Of a DNA stretch of 64,000 bases, positions 16,100 to 24,585 are shown piece after piece (the stretch's first letter is position 1; the number at the start of each line of letters is the position of its first letter). Under the pieces are notes generated by a model. It had not been told where the DNA came from, did not search any database, and worked only from the letters and a program-made list of their open reading frames with translations. Position numbers and translations under genes: made by a program. Location: assembly GCA_020636835.1 (NCBI GenBank), contig JACJXC010000004.1:434001-498000 (forward strand), in the 5' to 3' direction. The DNA is from Bacteroidales bacterium. GTDB taxonomy: Bacteria; Bacteroidota; Bacteroidia; Bacteroidales; Tenuifilaceae.

Positions 16100-16431
16100 G
16101 GTATTATTTTTAGTTTGAAACACCAAAATTAACCATTTGTTTGGATATAGAGAATCGAGGGCAACGGCGCCTTCAACCACAACAATTCAACGAGACGGAT
16201 GGAGCATGAGCTGAACGAACGTCAGCAATCAATCCGCATTGGAATGCACTATATTACTAATCCACTCAGTTCCCATGAAAGGTATCAAACAGACATCAAC
16301 ATAAAAATGAAAATTTCACTAAAAAAAACTTAGCATAGATATTTACCAAGCAAAATTATACTTTTGTCATCGGGTTGGCATTATACAACAACCTGAACAA
16401 ATAACTTTTAAGGCAATATAGGAAACTCACC
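16100..16431. other. Intergenic region upstream of mpl
   Basis: About 330 bases between divergent genes. A TACTTTTG -7-like element (16359-16366) lies 65 bases before mpl. Nothing else is recognised. Confidence 0.5.
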
Positions 16432-17808
16432 ATGCGAATACATTTTATAGCTATAGGCGGAAGCGCCATGCACAACTTGGCAATAGCCCTCAAAGCCAAA
16501 GGGTACGAGATTACCGGATCGGACGACGAGATATTTGAACCCTCGCTGTCGCGACTTAAAACACATGGACTACTACCGCGTTACGAGGGATGGAATCCTG
16601 AGATAATAACCGCCTCGCTCGATGCCATTGTACTGGGAATGCACGCCCGCGCCGATAACCCCGAACTGCTAAAGGCGAAGGAGCTCGGTATAAAAATATA
16701 CTCGTACCCAGAATACCTTTACGAACAAGCGAAGAACAAAACCCGTATAGTTATTGGAGGCAGCCATGGTAAGACCACCATAACCTCAATGATTATGCAC
16801 GTATTAAAGCAGGCTGGTATTGGATTCGACTACATGGTGGGAGCACAACTGGACGGGTTCGAAAACATGGTGGCATTCAGTAACGATACCCAATACGCAG
16901 TATTCGAGGGCGACGAGTACCTCACATCGCCAATCGACCGCCGCCCAAAATTCCATGTTTACAAGCCAAATATTGCAGTAATATCTGGAATTGCATGGGA
17001 TCATATCAACGTGTTCCCAACCTTCGATAATTACAAGGAGCAATTCGCGGAGTTCATCAACTGCATTGAACCCAACGGAACACTCATTTACTGCAATAAC
17101 GATCCGGAAGTGGTGTCCGTTGTGAAAATGGCGAAACGAACCGACATTAACTACATCGCGTACAACACCCCAGAACACACGCTCAACAATCAGGGCACCT
17201 ACTCAATACAATCGGGTCAGCAACAATACCCACTAAAAGTAATTGGGCGTCATAATATGCAGAACATTGAAGCCACCAAAACCGTATGCAACCTGCTAGG
17301 AGTAAAAAACCAGCAGTTCTACCCGGCCATTGGGGAGTTTAAGGGAGCCGCCAAGCGGTTACAATGCCTTGCCGAGAACGAAGGAACTAAAATATTCCTC
17401 GACTTTGCCCATTCGCCCTCAAAGGTTAGCGCAACCATCAAGGCGGTAAGCGAGGCGTTTCCACACCGCGACCTAATAGCCTGCTTCGAGTTACACACTT
17501 TCAGCAGCCTAACCAAGGAATTCCTTAACCAGTACAACGGCACCCTGAGCGGAGCCGCCAAGCCAATTGTGTACTACAACCCACACACAATAGAGCACAA
17601 GCAGCTGCAGGCAATATCGCCCGAGGAGGTAAGATCGGGGTTTGGCAACCCAAGCCTTGATGTGTACACGGATTCTTCCGCTCTAATTGCAGAACTAAAT
17701 AGCATAAACTGGAAGAATAAGAACCTACTTATAATGACATCGGGTAATTTTTCGGGTGTAAACCTTGCGGAACTCGCCACAAAAATCGCACAAGTTGATT
17801 ACAAGTAG
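16432..17808 (+). CDS. mpl: Mpl-type murein tripeptide ligase (Mur ligase family)
   Basis: 458 residues, typical for Mpl. The N-terminal Rossmann region starts MRIHFIAIGGSAMHNLA with GYEITGSDDEIFEP, as in MurC/Mpl. The central ATP-binding domain has VIGGSHGKTTITSMI (P-loop, about 106-120). The C-terminal domain carries KIFLDFAHSPSKVSATIKA. Mpl joins recycled L-Ala-gamma-D-Glu-mDAP tripeptide to UDP-MurNAc, short-cutting peptidoglycan synthesis in the cytoplasm. MurC is the near alternative, but the GxAM(H) N-terminus and overall length fit Mpl better, and no division/cell-wall cluster surrounds it. Confidence 0.88.
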   Translation: MRIHFIAIGGSAMHNLAIALKAKGYEITGSDDEIFEPSLSRLKTHGLLPRYEGWNPEIITASLDAIVLGMHARADNPELLKAKELGIKIYSYPEYLYEQAKNKTRIVIGGSHGKTTITSMIMHVLKQAGIGFDYMVGAQLDGFENMVAFSNDTQYAVFEGDEYLTSPIDRRPKFHVYKPNIAVISGIAWDHINVFPTFDNYKEQFAEFINCIEPNGTLIYCNNDPEVVSVVKMAKRTDINYIAYNTPEHTLNNQGTYSIQSGQQQYPLKVIGRHNMQNIEATKTVCNLLGVKNQQFYPAIGEFKGAAKRLQCLAENEGTKIFLDFAHSPSKVSATIKAVSEAFPHRDLIACFELHTFSSLTKEFLNQYNGTLSGAAKPIVYYNPHTIEHKQLQAISPEEVRSGFGNPSLDVYTDSSALIAELNSINWKNKNLLIMTSGNFSGVNLAELATKIAQVDYK

Positions 17809-17900
17809 GAATTAGCAAAAAAAGATAAAAAAATAACTCATTGATTAAGAATAGAAAGAAATATTCGCCAATGATTTTTTTGCTAAAAATTGTATTTTTT

Positions 17901-17931
17901 TTTGCAGGGAATAAAAAATCACATATCTTTG
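17901..17931 (+). promoter_or_regulatory. Promoter of tRNA-Glu and rpsT
   Basis: TTTG (17901-17904), 19 bases, TATCTTTG (17924-17931): a textbook Bacteroidota promoter 42 bases before the tRNA. Confidence 0.85.
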
Positions 17932-17973
17932 CACCCGCTTTGATGAGGTAAACGCATCGGCAAAGAGATACAA

Positions 17974-18045
17974 GGCCCGTTCGTCTAGGGGTTAGGACGT
18001 CAGGTTTTCATCCTGGTAACAGGGGTTCGATTCCCCTACGGGCTA
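17974..18045 (+). tRNA. tRNA-Glu (TTC)
   Basis: 72 bases with a 7-bp acceptor stem (GGCCCGT / ACGGGCT), anticodon loop TTTTCAT giving anticodon TTC, and T-arm GGGGTTCGATTCCCC. CCA is not encoded. It shares a promoter with rpsT, whose ATG is 24 bases downstream. Confidence 0.95.
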
Positions 18046-18069
18046 CAAACAAGAATATACTTTAAAGAG

Positions 18070-18324
18070 ATGGCAAATCATAAATCATCGGAAAAAAGGA
18101 TTAGGCAAACAGAGGCTCGCAGAACGAGCAACAGGTACTCAGCCAAAACCACACGTAATGCTTTAAAGGCATTAAGAACTGCTACCGACAAAGCCGTTGC
18201 AACAGATATGTTACCAAAGGTATCGGCATTGCTCGATAAACTAGCAAAAAGAAACATTATTCACAAGAACAAAGCTGCAAACTTAAAAAGTTCTATTCAG
18301 AAGCATGTAAATGCTATTCAGTAA
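18070..18324 (+). CDS. rpsT: 30S ribosomal protein S20
   Basis: 84 residues, rich in Lys/Arg/Ala, starting MANHKSSEKRIRQTEARRTS and with the S20 signature KTTRNALKALRTAT and KNKAANLKSSIQKHVNAI. S20 binds 16S rRNA early in small-subunit assembly. It is likely co-transcribed with tRNA-Glu from the promoter at 17901-17931 and is followed by a strong terminator. Confidence 0.97.
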   Translation: MANHKSSEKRIRQTEARRTSNRYSAKTTRNALKALRTATDKAVATDMLPKVSALLDKLAKRNIIHKNKAANLKSSIQKHVNAIQ

Positions 18325-18345
18325 TAGAATAAATGATATAAAAAG

Positions 18346-18369
18346 AAAAGCCCCTTTACGGGGCTTTTT
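18346..18369. terminator. Terminator between rpsT and the convergent DUF3298 gene
   Basis: AAAAGCCCC-TTTAC-GGGGCTTTTTT hairpin with a T tract, used by rpsT and possibly by the minus-strand gene ending at 18370. Confidence 0.9.
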
Positions 18370-19185
18370 TTATTGACCCAATCGAACCAGAAACTTCCAG
18401 TCCGATTTAAGATAGGCCTCCAACTCAGAATACGGGATCTCCAATACAATATCGCCCTGTGCATAGCATGCAATTTCGTAAACATTATAGTGAAGGATTA
18501 GCCCCTTAGCGCCAAACCCGAATTCACGGGGCAGAACAAACTTATCGTTAGGGAATCCAAACATAGGCTCATCGGCACCATCGCCCGCCAAATACTTAGC
18601 ACTAAACGCAGAATCGGCCACCGAGTAAAGCCCATCAATACTCTCAAACACATCGGAAAGCCCAAGAATCTTAGCATCTTTCAGATCAATATTTTGGTAA
18701 TGGAAACTGTACATTCCGTGAGCACCCCCCATATAGTCGGAGTAATCGTAACGTAGGGTGAGAATCCTCTTATCGTTACGGATCACCTCGTAATCGATGG
18801 ACACATACCAACTAATATACGAAGCATCGCCAAAGTTACTGGAAAAATCGGTATAGGAGCTGTCGAAACGTGCGGTATGATCCACCAACCGAGCCTTAAA
18901 CTCATTCATCGACGACACGCTGCCGCTATCCTCCACCATCAACAGGTAATCCGACATCATGCTGCGAGTTAAGCGCGAGGGGATGCTGGATTGAACCGAG
19001 GGGAATACAAAACTCAACTCGAGACAAGCCGCATCGGGGTTTGCGCAGCCACGCCTAAAAATCACGGAATCAGCAGCCACCTCAACAGGGCCAGAAACGC
19101 CGCCCAATTTGCTGTTATACAAATAAAACGCTCCAATAATAACAATAACCAATACTGGCACTTTCCAGTTCACTCTACTACGCAT
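18370..19185 (-). CDS. DUF4163/DUF3298 domain membrane-anchored protein (RsiV-like)
   Basis: 271 residues. One N-terminal membrane segment (VPVLVIVIIGAFYLYNSKL, about 9-27) acts as an anchor or uncleaved signal. The rest is periplasmic. The DUF4163-like part holds the FDSSYTDFSSNFGDASY region. The DUF3298 part has YDYSDYMGGAHGMYSFHYQN and FVLPREFGFGAKGLILHYN. The same pair of domains occurs in RsiV, the lysozyme-binding anti-sigma factor of Bacillus, but no sigma factor is adjacent, so lysozyme sensing here is speculation. Monocistronic. Confidence 0.75.
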   Translation of the reverse strand: MRSRVNWKVPVLVIVIIGAFYLYNSKLGGVSGPVEVAADSVIFRRGCANPDAACLELSFVFPSVQSSIPSRLTRSMMSDYLLMVEDSGSVSSMNEFKARLVDHTARFDSSYTDFSSNFGDASYISWYVSIDYEVIRNDKRILTLRYDYSDYMGGAHGMYSFHYQNIDLKDAKILGLSDVFESIDGLYSVADSAFSAKYLAGDGADEPMFGFPNDKFVLPREFGFGAKGLILHYNVYEIACYAQGDIVLEIPYSELEAYLKSDWKFLVRLGQ

Positions 19186-19341
19186 TTTGCATCTGTTTGA
19201 ATTTAGGGCGAAAGTAGCAAATAATTACCATTTGCAAACAGATGGCAATGAATGACCACAAAAATGAATCGACAAAATTCGATTAGAGGTTTTAGGTTCA
19301 ACATAAAATTATTAACTTACACTAAATCAACCGGAATAAAT

Positions 19342-20040
19342 ATGGATGAGGAGTACAAACGGCTAACCATAAAAGAGTGGGCGGTAGAGGATCGCCCTCG
19401 CGAGAAGATGCTACAAAAAGGGATGGGCAGTTTAAGCGATGCCGAGCTAATTGCCATACTGCTTCGGTCGGGAAATATGAACGAAACAGCAGTAACGGTG
19501 GCTCAGCGGCTATTGCAAACAGCTCAGAACAACCTGAACGAACTGGGGAAGTTCACCCTCAACCAGATTACTCAGATAAAGGGGATTGGCCCAGCAAAAG
19601 CCATCACGGTACTCGCCGCGCTGGAGTTGGGTCGCCGCAGAAAAGCCAACGAGGCGCTCAACCGCGAGCGCATTACATCGAGCCGGAATGTGATAGAGAT
19701 ACTTCAACCCAAGCTAGCCGACCTCCCCCACGAAGAGTTTTGGGCGCTACTGCTCAACAAGGCCAATAAAATAATAGAGATGGCGCGGGTAAGTCAGGGA
19801 GGGGTTGCCGGAACGGTTGTTGACGTGCGAATAATTGTGAAAGCGGCAATTGAGAAACTGGCATCGTCGATAATAATTGCTCACAACCATCCATCGGGAA
19901 ATCCGAAACCCAGCGACAAGGACATTGCGATAACCCAAAAACTCAAGGATGCCACCAGCCTAATGGACATAGCCCTGCTGGATCACGTAATAATTACCGA
20001 CAACGAGTGCTACTCATTTGCCGATAACGGAAATTTATAG
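19342..20040 (+). CDS. radC: RadC family JAMM-domain protein
   Basis: 232 residues from ATG 19342 (MDEEYKRLTIKEWAVEDRPR). An in-frame ATG 30 codons upstream adds a stretch not seen in the family. The N-terminal UPF0758 part has REKMLQKGMGSLSDAELIAI, followed by a helix-hairpin-helix (ITQIKGIGPAKAITVLAALE). The C-terminal JAB/MPN domain carries the JAMM zinc motif IIAHNHPSGNPKPSDKDIAI. Despite the name, a DNA-repair role is not established for this family. A secreted esterase gene follows after 41 bases. Confidence 0.93.
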   Translation: MDEEYKRLTIKEWAVEDRPREKMLQKGMGSLSDAELIAILLRSGNMNETAVTVAQRLLQTAQNNLNELGKFTLNQITQIKGIGPAKAITVLAALELGRRRKANEALNRERITSSRNVIEILQPKLADLPHEEFWALLLNKANKIIEMARVSQGGVAGTVVDVRIIVKAAIEKLASSIIIAHNHPSGNPKPSDKDIAITQKLKDATSLMDIALLDHVIITDNECYSFADNGNL

Positions 20041-20081
20041 CAGATTTACCCGTAGTTAAATATCAAATTGAAGGTATAGCC

Positions 20082-20867
20082 ATGAAGAAACTCCTCCCAT
20101 TACTACTGATAATCACATCAATTTCAGCAGGATTGGCACAGAGCCTAAGCGAAAAATTCTGTGCAGAGGTATTCCACAGCCACTCCGACAGCCTACCCTA
20201 TAGAATAATGTACCCCAAAAACTTCAATCCCGAACAGGAGTACCCACTAATAATAGTTCTACACGGAGCTGGAGAGCGAGGATCCGACAACACATTACAG
20301 CTAACCCATGGAGCCAGCATGTTTGCAAACGACTCCATCCGGGATAAATACCCTGCAATTGTAATTTTCCCGCAATGCAAAACAAACAGCTACTGGTCCA
20401 ACGTCTTAATAAGCCACAACAACGATGGGTCGCGCACCTTTACATTTAAACCGAACAAAAAGGCCACACAGCCCATGGCGCTCGTCATAAAACTTATCAA
20501 AACCATACGAAAAGAACAGTATATTGATAAAAACAGGATATACGTGGGAGGGCTATCCATGGGCGGAATGGGAACTTTTGAACTACTATGGCGGGAGCCC
20601 AAGCTATTTGCAGCAGCATTCCCAATTTGCGGCGGCAGCAACCCAATCATGGCAAGCAAATACGCAACAAAAGTTAACCTCTGGATATTTCATGGCGAAA
20701 TGGATGACATAGTCCCATGTAGCCATTCCAGGGAAATGCACCATGCAATAATAGCCAAGGGTGGCAACACCAAACTAACCATATACCCCAACGTGCGCCA
20801 TAACAGTTGGGAGAATGCCTTTGCCGAACCCGAACTCATGCCCTGGCTATTCTCAAACCATAAGTAG
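20082..20867 (+). CDS. Secreted alpha/beta-hydrolase (esterase/phospholipase type)
   Basis: 261 residues with signal peptide MKKLLPLLLIITSISAGLAQ. Catalytic residues in order: oxyanion loop LIIVLHGAGERGSDN (about 56-70), nucleophile Ser in YVGGLSMGGMGTFELL (GxSMGG), Asp in FHGEMDDIVPCSHS and His in YPNVRHNSWENAF. This is the prolyl-oligopeptidase-like/feruloyl-esterase arrangement common in Bacteroidota polysaccharide users. The substrate is not predictable. It may be transcribed with radC. Confidence 0.85.
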   Translation: MKKLLPLLLIITSISAGLAQSLSEKFCAEVFHSHSDSLPYRIMYPKNFNPEQEYPLIIVLHGAGERGSDNTLQLTHGASMFANDSIRDKYPAIVIFPQCKTNSYWSNVLISHNNDGSRTFTFKPNKKATQPMALVIKLIKTIRKEQYIDKNRIYVGGLSMGGMGTFELLWREPKLFAAAFPICGGSNPIMASKYATKVNLWIFHGEMDDIVPCSHSREMHHAIIAKGGNTKLTIYPNVRHNSWENAFAEPELMPWLFSNHK

Positions 20868-20908
20868 CAATGGGGCAACAACCAATTTCAAAGTCAAATC
20901 TCGGGATA

Positions 20909-21616
20909 CTAACGAATTAAGTACCGCTGCCACTCCAGCGTATTCCCGTGGAATACATTAAAATCAACCTTACCGTGAACCCCCTTCAACTTCCCAGTGT
21001 GTGAGTATTGCCAGAACGTCCACGGCCGGCCAATCTCGGGCTTGTGGTCGAAAGAACATATCCAGATATCGTTAGCGGGAAAATGATCCTTGATATAAAA
21101 CTTATAGGTATCCTCGTTGGTGTAAATAATCACCTTTCGGCCAGCAGCCCGTTCCACAATGGCAACAAATGCTTTTAGATCGGCAATTATGGCCTTGCGA
21201 GGCCTACGAATCTTATTCCCCCACTCCTCCACATCCACCACGGGGGGCAAATCCAGCTCATGAAGCTTAATTCGCCGTAAAAAGTTATTGGCCTGGCGAT
21301 CACCATCGCGGTTAAAATTAAAGAAGTGGTAAGCACTAACGGGAATTCCGACCTTTTTTGCACCCTCAAAATTTTTTTTGAAGGCTTTATCGGGCAGAGT
21401 TGCCCCCTCGCTGGCTTTAACAAAAGCGAAGGATACATTCTGATTTTTAACCTTTTCCCAATCAATTTTGCCGGTATGTGCAGACACATCGATACCGCGG
21501 ATAAGATACCGGTGGTCTGGTGCTGATAAAAACCAAACGAGCAACCAAACGCAGAATGCCGTAAGGAATAGAGCAAGCGGGAGTACCCAATTGTTTTTAT
21601 TTTTCTTTTTTGCCAT
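20909..21616 (-). CDS. Glycoside hydrolase family 25 (lysozyme-like muramidase)
   Basis: 235 residues. An N-terminal membrane anchor follows a Lys-rich start (VLPLALFLTAFCVWLLVWFL, about 11-30). The GH25 barrel follows: RGIDVSAHTGKIDWEKV (catalytic-site Asp), SFAFVKASEGATLPDKAFKK, GIPVSAYHFFNFN, and LPPVVDVEEWGNK, whose Asp/Glu pair are the family's catalytic residues. It ends HGKVDFNVFHGN, also a family feature. It would cut peptidoglycan between MurNAc and GlcNAc at the cell envelope, for remodelling. Divergent from the symporter gene. Confidence 0.93.
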   Translation of the reverse strand: MAKKKNKNNWVLPLALFLTAFCVWLLVWFLSAPDHRYLIRGIDVSAHTGKIDWEKVKNQNVSFAFVKASEGATLPDKAFKKNFEGAKKVGIPVSAYHFFNFNRDGDRQANNFLRRIKLHELDLPPVVDVEEWGNKIRRPRKAIIADLKAFVAIVERAAGRKVIIYTNEDTYKFYIKDHFPANDIWICSFDHKPEIGRPWTFWQYSHTGKLKGVHGKVDFNVFHGNTLEWQRYLIR

Positions 21617-21779
21617 ATTTTACAGCCCACAAAATTAATAACCGGGCACAAACCTCAGCAACAATCGGCCATAAAATTAAAATAACTTATCAACCATAGT
21701 ATTAAACCGTTTGAAATTTCAAAAAAATCATCACATTTGCATAGCAAGGCACAATGAGCATAAAAAAATAATTACTGCA

Positions 21780-23168
21780 ATGACACAACGCCAACGGACT
21801 TTCGCAACAATAGCCACAACCATAGTACTAGGCCTAGTATTCCTAAATACACCTGCTTCGGCTCAAATCTATACTAAAAAGTTAAAACAAATTAGCGAAG
21901 GCACCGACAGCACGACATTAATAGCTAAAATGGGAGAGCCAACTCATAAGGAGTTGGTAATCCGCTACTATTATGGAAAAAACGAAGCCATTGTTGCCGA
22001 CAGCACGATTAAGGACATCAGGCTGGCCGAATCGCACAAGAAGGTAAAAATTCACCTACGCCGCGATAAACGCACCCCAAAAAACATCCCCGCAATAGCA
22101 TCGCTAAGGATAGGAATGAGTACCACCGAAGCCCTTAAACGAGCCGGGAGCCCCGACAGCATTATATCGGGCGAGGACTGGTACTACTCCAACCGGAACC
22201 GGGTTGAGCTAACGCAGGGCAAAGTTCGGCATGTGGAAACCCACCTTAAATCGTCGCTCGAAACACTCGATTGGATATGGCTAAACTTTACACAAAGCGG
22301 ATTGCTATTCATGAACCTCACCCTGGCCTTTATCATGTTTGGCGTGGCGCTGCAGATTAAGTTAGAACATTTTAAAATGTTAATTGGGAATCCTAAACCG
22401 GTTGTACTGGGATTTATATCACAGTTTGTAGCACTCCCGCTGGTTACATTCATACTAGTGTTGATTATCAAACCCACCCCAAGCGTGGCAATGGGTATGA
22501 TTTTGGTAGCAGCATGCCCTGGGGGCAACATATCCAACTTCATCTCGGCCATGGGCAAAGGGAATATTGCCCTATCGGTTACGCTAACAGCTATCGCCAC
22601 TATAGGAGCAATATTCATGACCCCACTAAACTTCGCCTTCTGGGGAAGCCTCTATTCCGAGGCCTCGAACCTGGTAATACCAATAGAGATAGACTCCGTA
22701 GAGATGATCAAAACCGTTCTGATGCTACTGGGCATCCCAATTATTATTGGGATGTGGTTTGCACATAAATTTCCAGAAACAACAAAAAAAATACTGAAAC
22801 CCATAAAAATATCGTCCATACTTTTTTTCATGGGCTTTGTGGTTGCCGCTTTCGCCTCAAACTTTGAATATTTCCTAAAATACATACACCTTATAGCGCT
22901 TATAGTAATAGCGCACAACGCATTAGGACTCCTAACCGGATACCTAATTCCAACCATATTCAAACTACCCAAACGCGACCGGAGAACCATCGCAATTGAA
23001 ACGGGAATCCAAAACTCAGGCCTTGGACTGGTGCTAATTTTCAACCCCAACCTATTTGATGGGCTTGGTGGCATGGCATTTATTGCCGCCACTTGGGGAA
23101 TTTGGCACATGGTTTCGGGGTTAGCCCTGGCCCACTACTGGTCCAAGCACGAGCCCACCCAAGCATAA
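21780..23168 (+). CDS. Bile acid:sodium symporter (BASS/SBF) family transporter with periplasmic N-terminal domain
   Basis: 462 residues from ATG 21780 (MTQRQRTFATIATTIVLGL); the in-frame ATG at 21711 would add 23 implausible residues. A signal-like segment leads into about 140 non-membrane residues holding two similar SmpA/BamE-like units: GTDSTTLIAKMGEPTHKELV and LRIGMSTTEALKRAGSPDSI. The SBF transporter follows from about residue 165 with eight or nine helices, including the signature ACPGGNISNFISAMGKGNIA. BASS proteins carry organic anions with sodium. The fused sensory/assembly-like N-domain is unusual. The acyltransferase gene follows after 22 bases. Confidence 0.85.
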   Translation: MTQRQRTFATIATTIVLGLVFLNTPASAQIYTKKLKQISEGTDSTTLIAKMGEPTHKELVIRYYYGKNEAIVADSTIKDIRLAESHKKVKIHLRRDKRTPKNIPAIASLRIGMSTTEALKRAGSPDSIISGEDWYYSNRNRVELTQGKVRHVETHLKSSLETLDWIWLNFTQSGLLFMNLTLAFIMFGVALQIKLEHFKMLIGNPKPVVLGFISQFVALPLVTFILVLIIKPTPSVAMGMILVAACPGGNISNFISAMGKGNIALSVTLTAIATIGAIFMTPLNFAFWGSLYSEASNLVIPIEIDSVEMIKTVLMLLGIPIIIGMWFAHKFPETTKKILKPIKISSILFFMGFVVAAFASNFEYFLKYIHLIALIVIAHNALGLLTGYLIPTIFKLPKRDRRTIAIETGIQNSGLGLVLIFNPNLFDGLGGMAFIAATWGIWHMVSGLALAHYWSKHEPTQA

Positions 23169-23190
23169 TAACAACAACAATAGATTATAT

Positions 23191-24546
23191 ATGCCAACGA
23201 GCAGAGAAAACATCGAAAAATGGTCGTGGAAGTACTGGCTTCTGCGCCACTATCAGGATTTTTTATTCCGTCTTTACTTTAAAACCGAAACCGTAGGACT
23301 GGAGAAACTCCCCAAGAACACCACCCTAATATTCGCCCCCAACCATCAAAATGCGCTGATGGATGCACTGGGAACACTGGTGATGTTCAATAACTGGCAA
23401 CCCGTATTCCTAGCCCGAGCCGACATATTCAAAAAACCCGCGGTGAACAGAATACTCACCTTCCTGAAAATAATGCCCGTTTACCGAATCCGCGATGGAT
23501 ACGAGAACCTATCGCTGAACGATGAGATATTTAAGAAAACCATGGACGTGCTGCATAACAAGAATGGGCTTGTCATTCTCCCCGAGGGGAGCCATGCCGG
23601 GTTTAAAAGGCTCCGTCAGCTCAAAAAGGGGATTGCCCGAATTGCATTCCAAGCCGAGGATGCCGCCAATGGCGAACTCAACATCCACATAGTCCCCGTA
23701 GGCTTGGAGTACAGCAACTACGTACGGTTTCACAGCAAGTTCCTAATTCGAGTTGGAGAACCCTTTGAAATCAAAAAATACCTCGACCTGTACCACCAGA
23801 ACAAAGCGCTAGCCTACAACGCGCTGATTGAGGAGTTGGAGCAAGGCATAAAAAAAGAAATAATCAACATTGAAGACGAAACCAACTACACCTCGTACCT
23901 TACCCTAACCGATCTGTTCAGCGAACGATTCATCAAACAGCGTAAACTCCCCAAAACCCAAAACCAGAAATTTTTAATCGACAAAAAAATAGTTGATAGC
24001 CTCGATGGGTTAAAGCAAAGCGATAATCAGGCCTTCGCCTCTATAATGCAACACGCAGAGGAGTACAACGGGCTACTCCAGCAGAATGGAATATGCAGCA
24101 AAGCAGCCCCATTATCGGGGGAAAAACTACTCTGGCTTCCAATTCAGGGACTTATACTACTGCTAACCCTTCCGCTATTCCTTTACGGAGGCATCAACAA
24201 CCTGATCCCCATCGTAGTTCCCTACAAGCTAAGCCTGAAGTTTAAGGATGTTCAATTCCACAGCTCCGTTCGGCATGTTGTAGCCCTAGTCCTACTCCCG
24301 CTGGTGTACATAATTCAAACAACAATTTTTGGACTTATCACGAAGGACGGATGGCTTACCCTCGCCTATCTGGGATCGTTACCCCTAGGCGCAGCAATAG
24401 TGTACCACTGGCGATATCAATTTTACAGATTTTACAGAATGATACGTGTAGCCCGGTTTATGAGAAAAAAACCCGAGAAATGCCGGAGAGTAAACGAGCT
24501 ATTTACCGATCTGTTCGAAAAAACCAAGACGTTAATTGCAGAATAA
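23191..24546 (+). CDS. 1-acyl-glycerol-3-phosphate acyltransferase-like (PlsC family) membrane protein
   Basis: 451 residues. The acyltransferase domain is residues 30-220: motif I APNHQNALMDALG (NHxxxxD), the acceptor-binding MPVYRIRDG region and motif III VILPEGSHAGFKRL. Two hydrophobic segments follow near the C-terminus (LPIQGLILLLTLPLFLYGG and VALVLLPLVYIIQTTIFGLI), longer than minimal PlsC and typical of a Bacteroidota subfamily. It transfers acyl chains to lyso-lipids at the inner membrane. Probably cotranscribed with the BASS transporter. Confidence 0.88.
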   Translation: MPTSRENIEKWSWKYWLLRHYQDFLFRLYFKTETVGLEKLPKNTTLIFAPNHQNALMDALGTLVMFNNWQPVFLARADIFKKPAVNRILTFLKIMPVYRIRDGYENLSLNDEIFKKTMDVLHNKNGLVILPEGSHAGFKRLRQLKKGIARIAFQAEDAANGELNIHIVPVGLEYSNYVRFHSKFLIRVGEPFEIKKYLDLYHQNKALAYNALIEELEQGIKKEIINIEDETNYTSYLTLTDLFSERFIKQRKLPKTQNQKFLIDKKIVDSLDGLKQSDNQAFASIMQHAEEYNGLLQQNGICSKAAPLSGEKLLWLPIQGLILLLTLPLFLYGGINNLIPIVVPYKLSLKFKDVQFHSSVRHVVALVLLPLVYIIQTTIFGLITKDGWLTLAYLGSLPLGAAIVYHWRYQFYRFYRMIRVARFMRKKPEKCRRVNELFTDLFEKTKTLIAE

Positions 24547-24552
24547 ACCAAT

Positions 24553-24583
24553 AAGTAAAGGCGACCAATGGTCGCCTTTACTT
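24553..24583. terminator. Bidirectional terminator
   Basis: A 14-bp perfect stem AAGTAAAGGCGACC-AAT-GGTCGCCTTTACTT lies between the two convergent stop codons. Confidence 0.9.
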
Positions 24584-24585
24584 GT

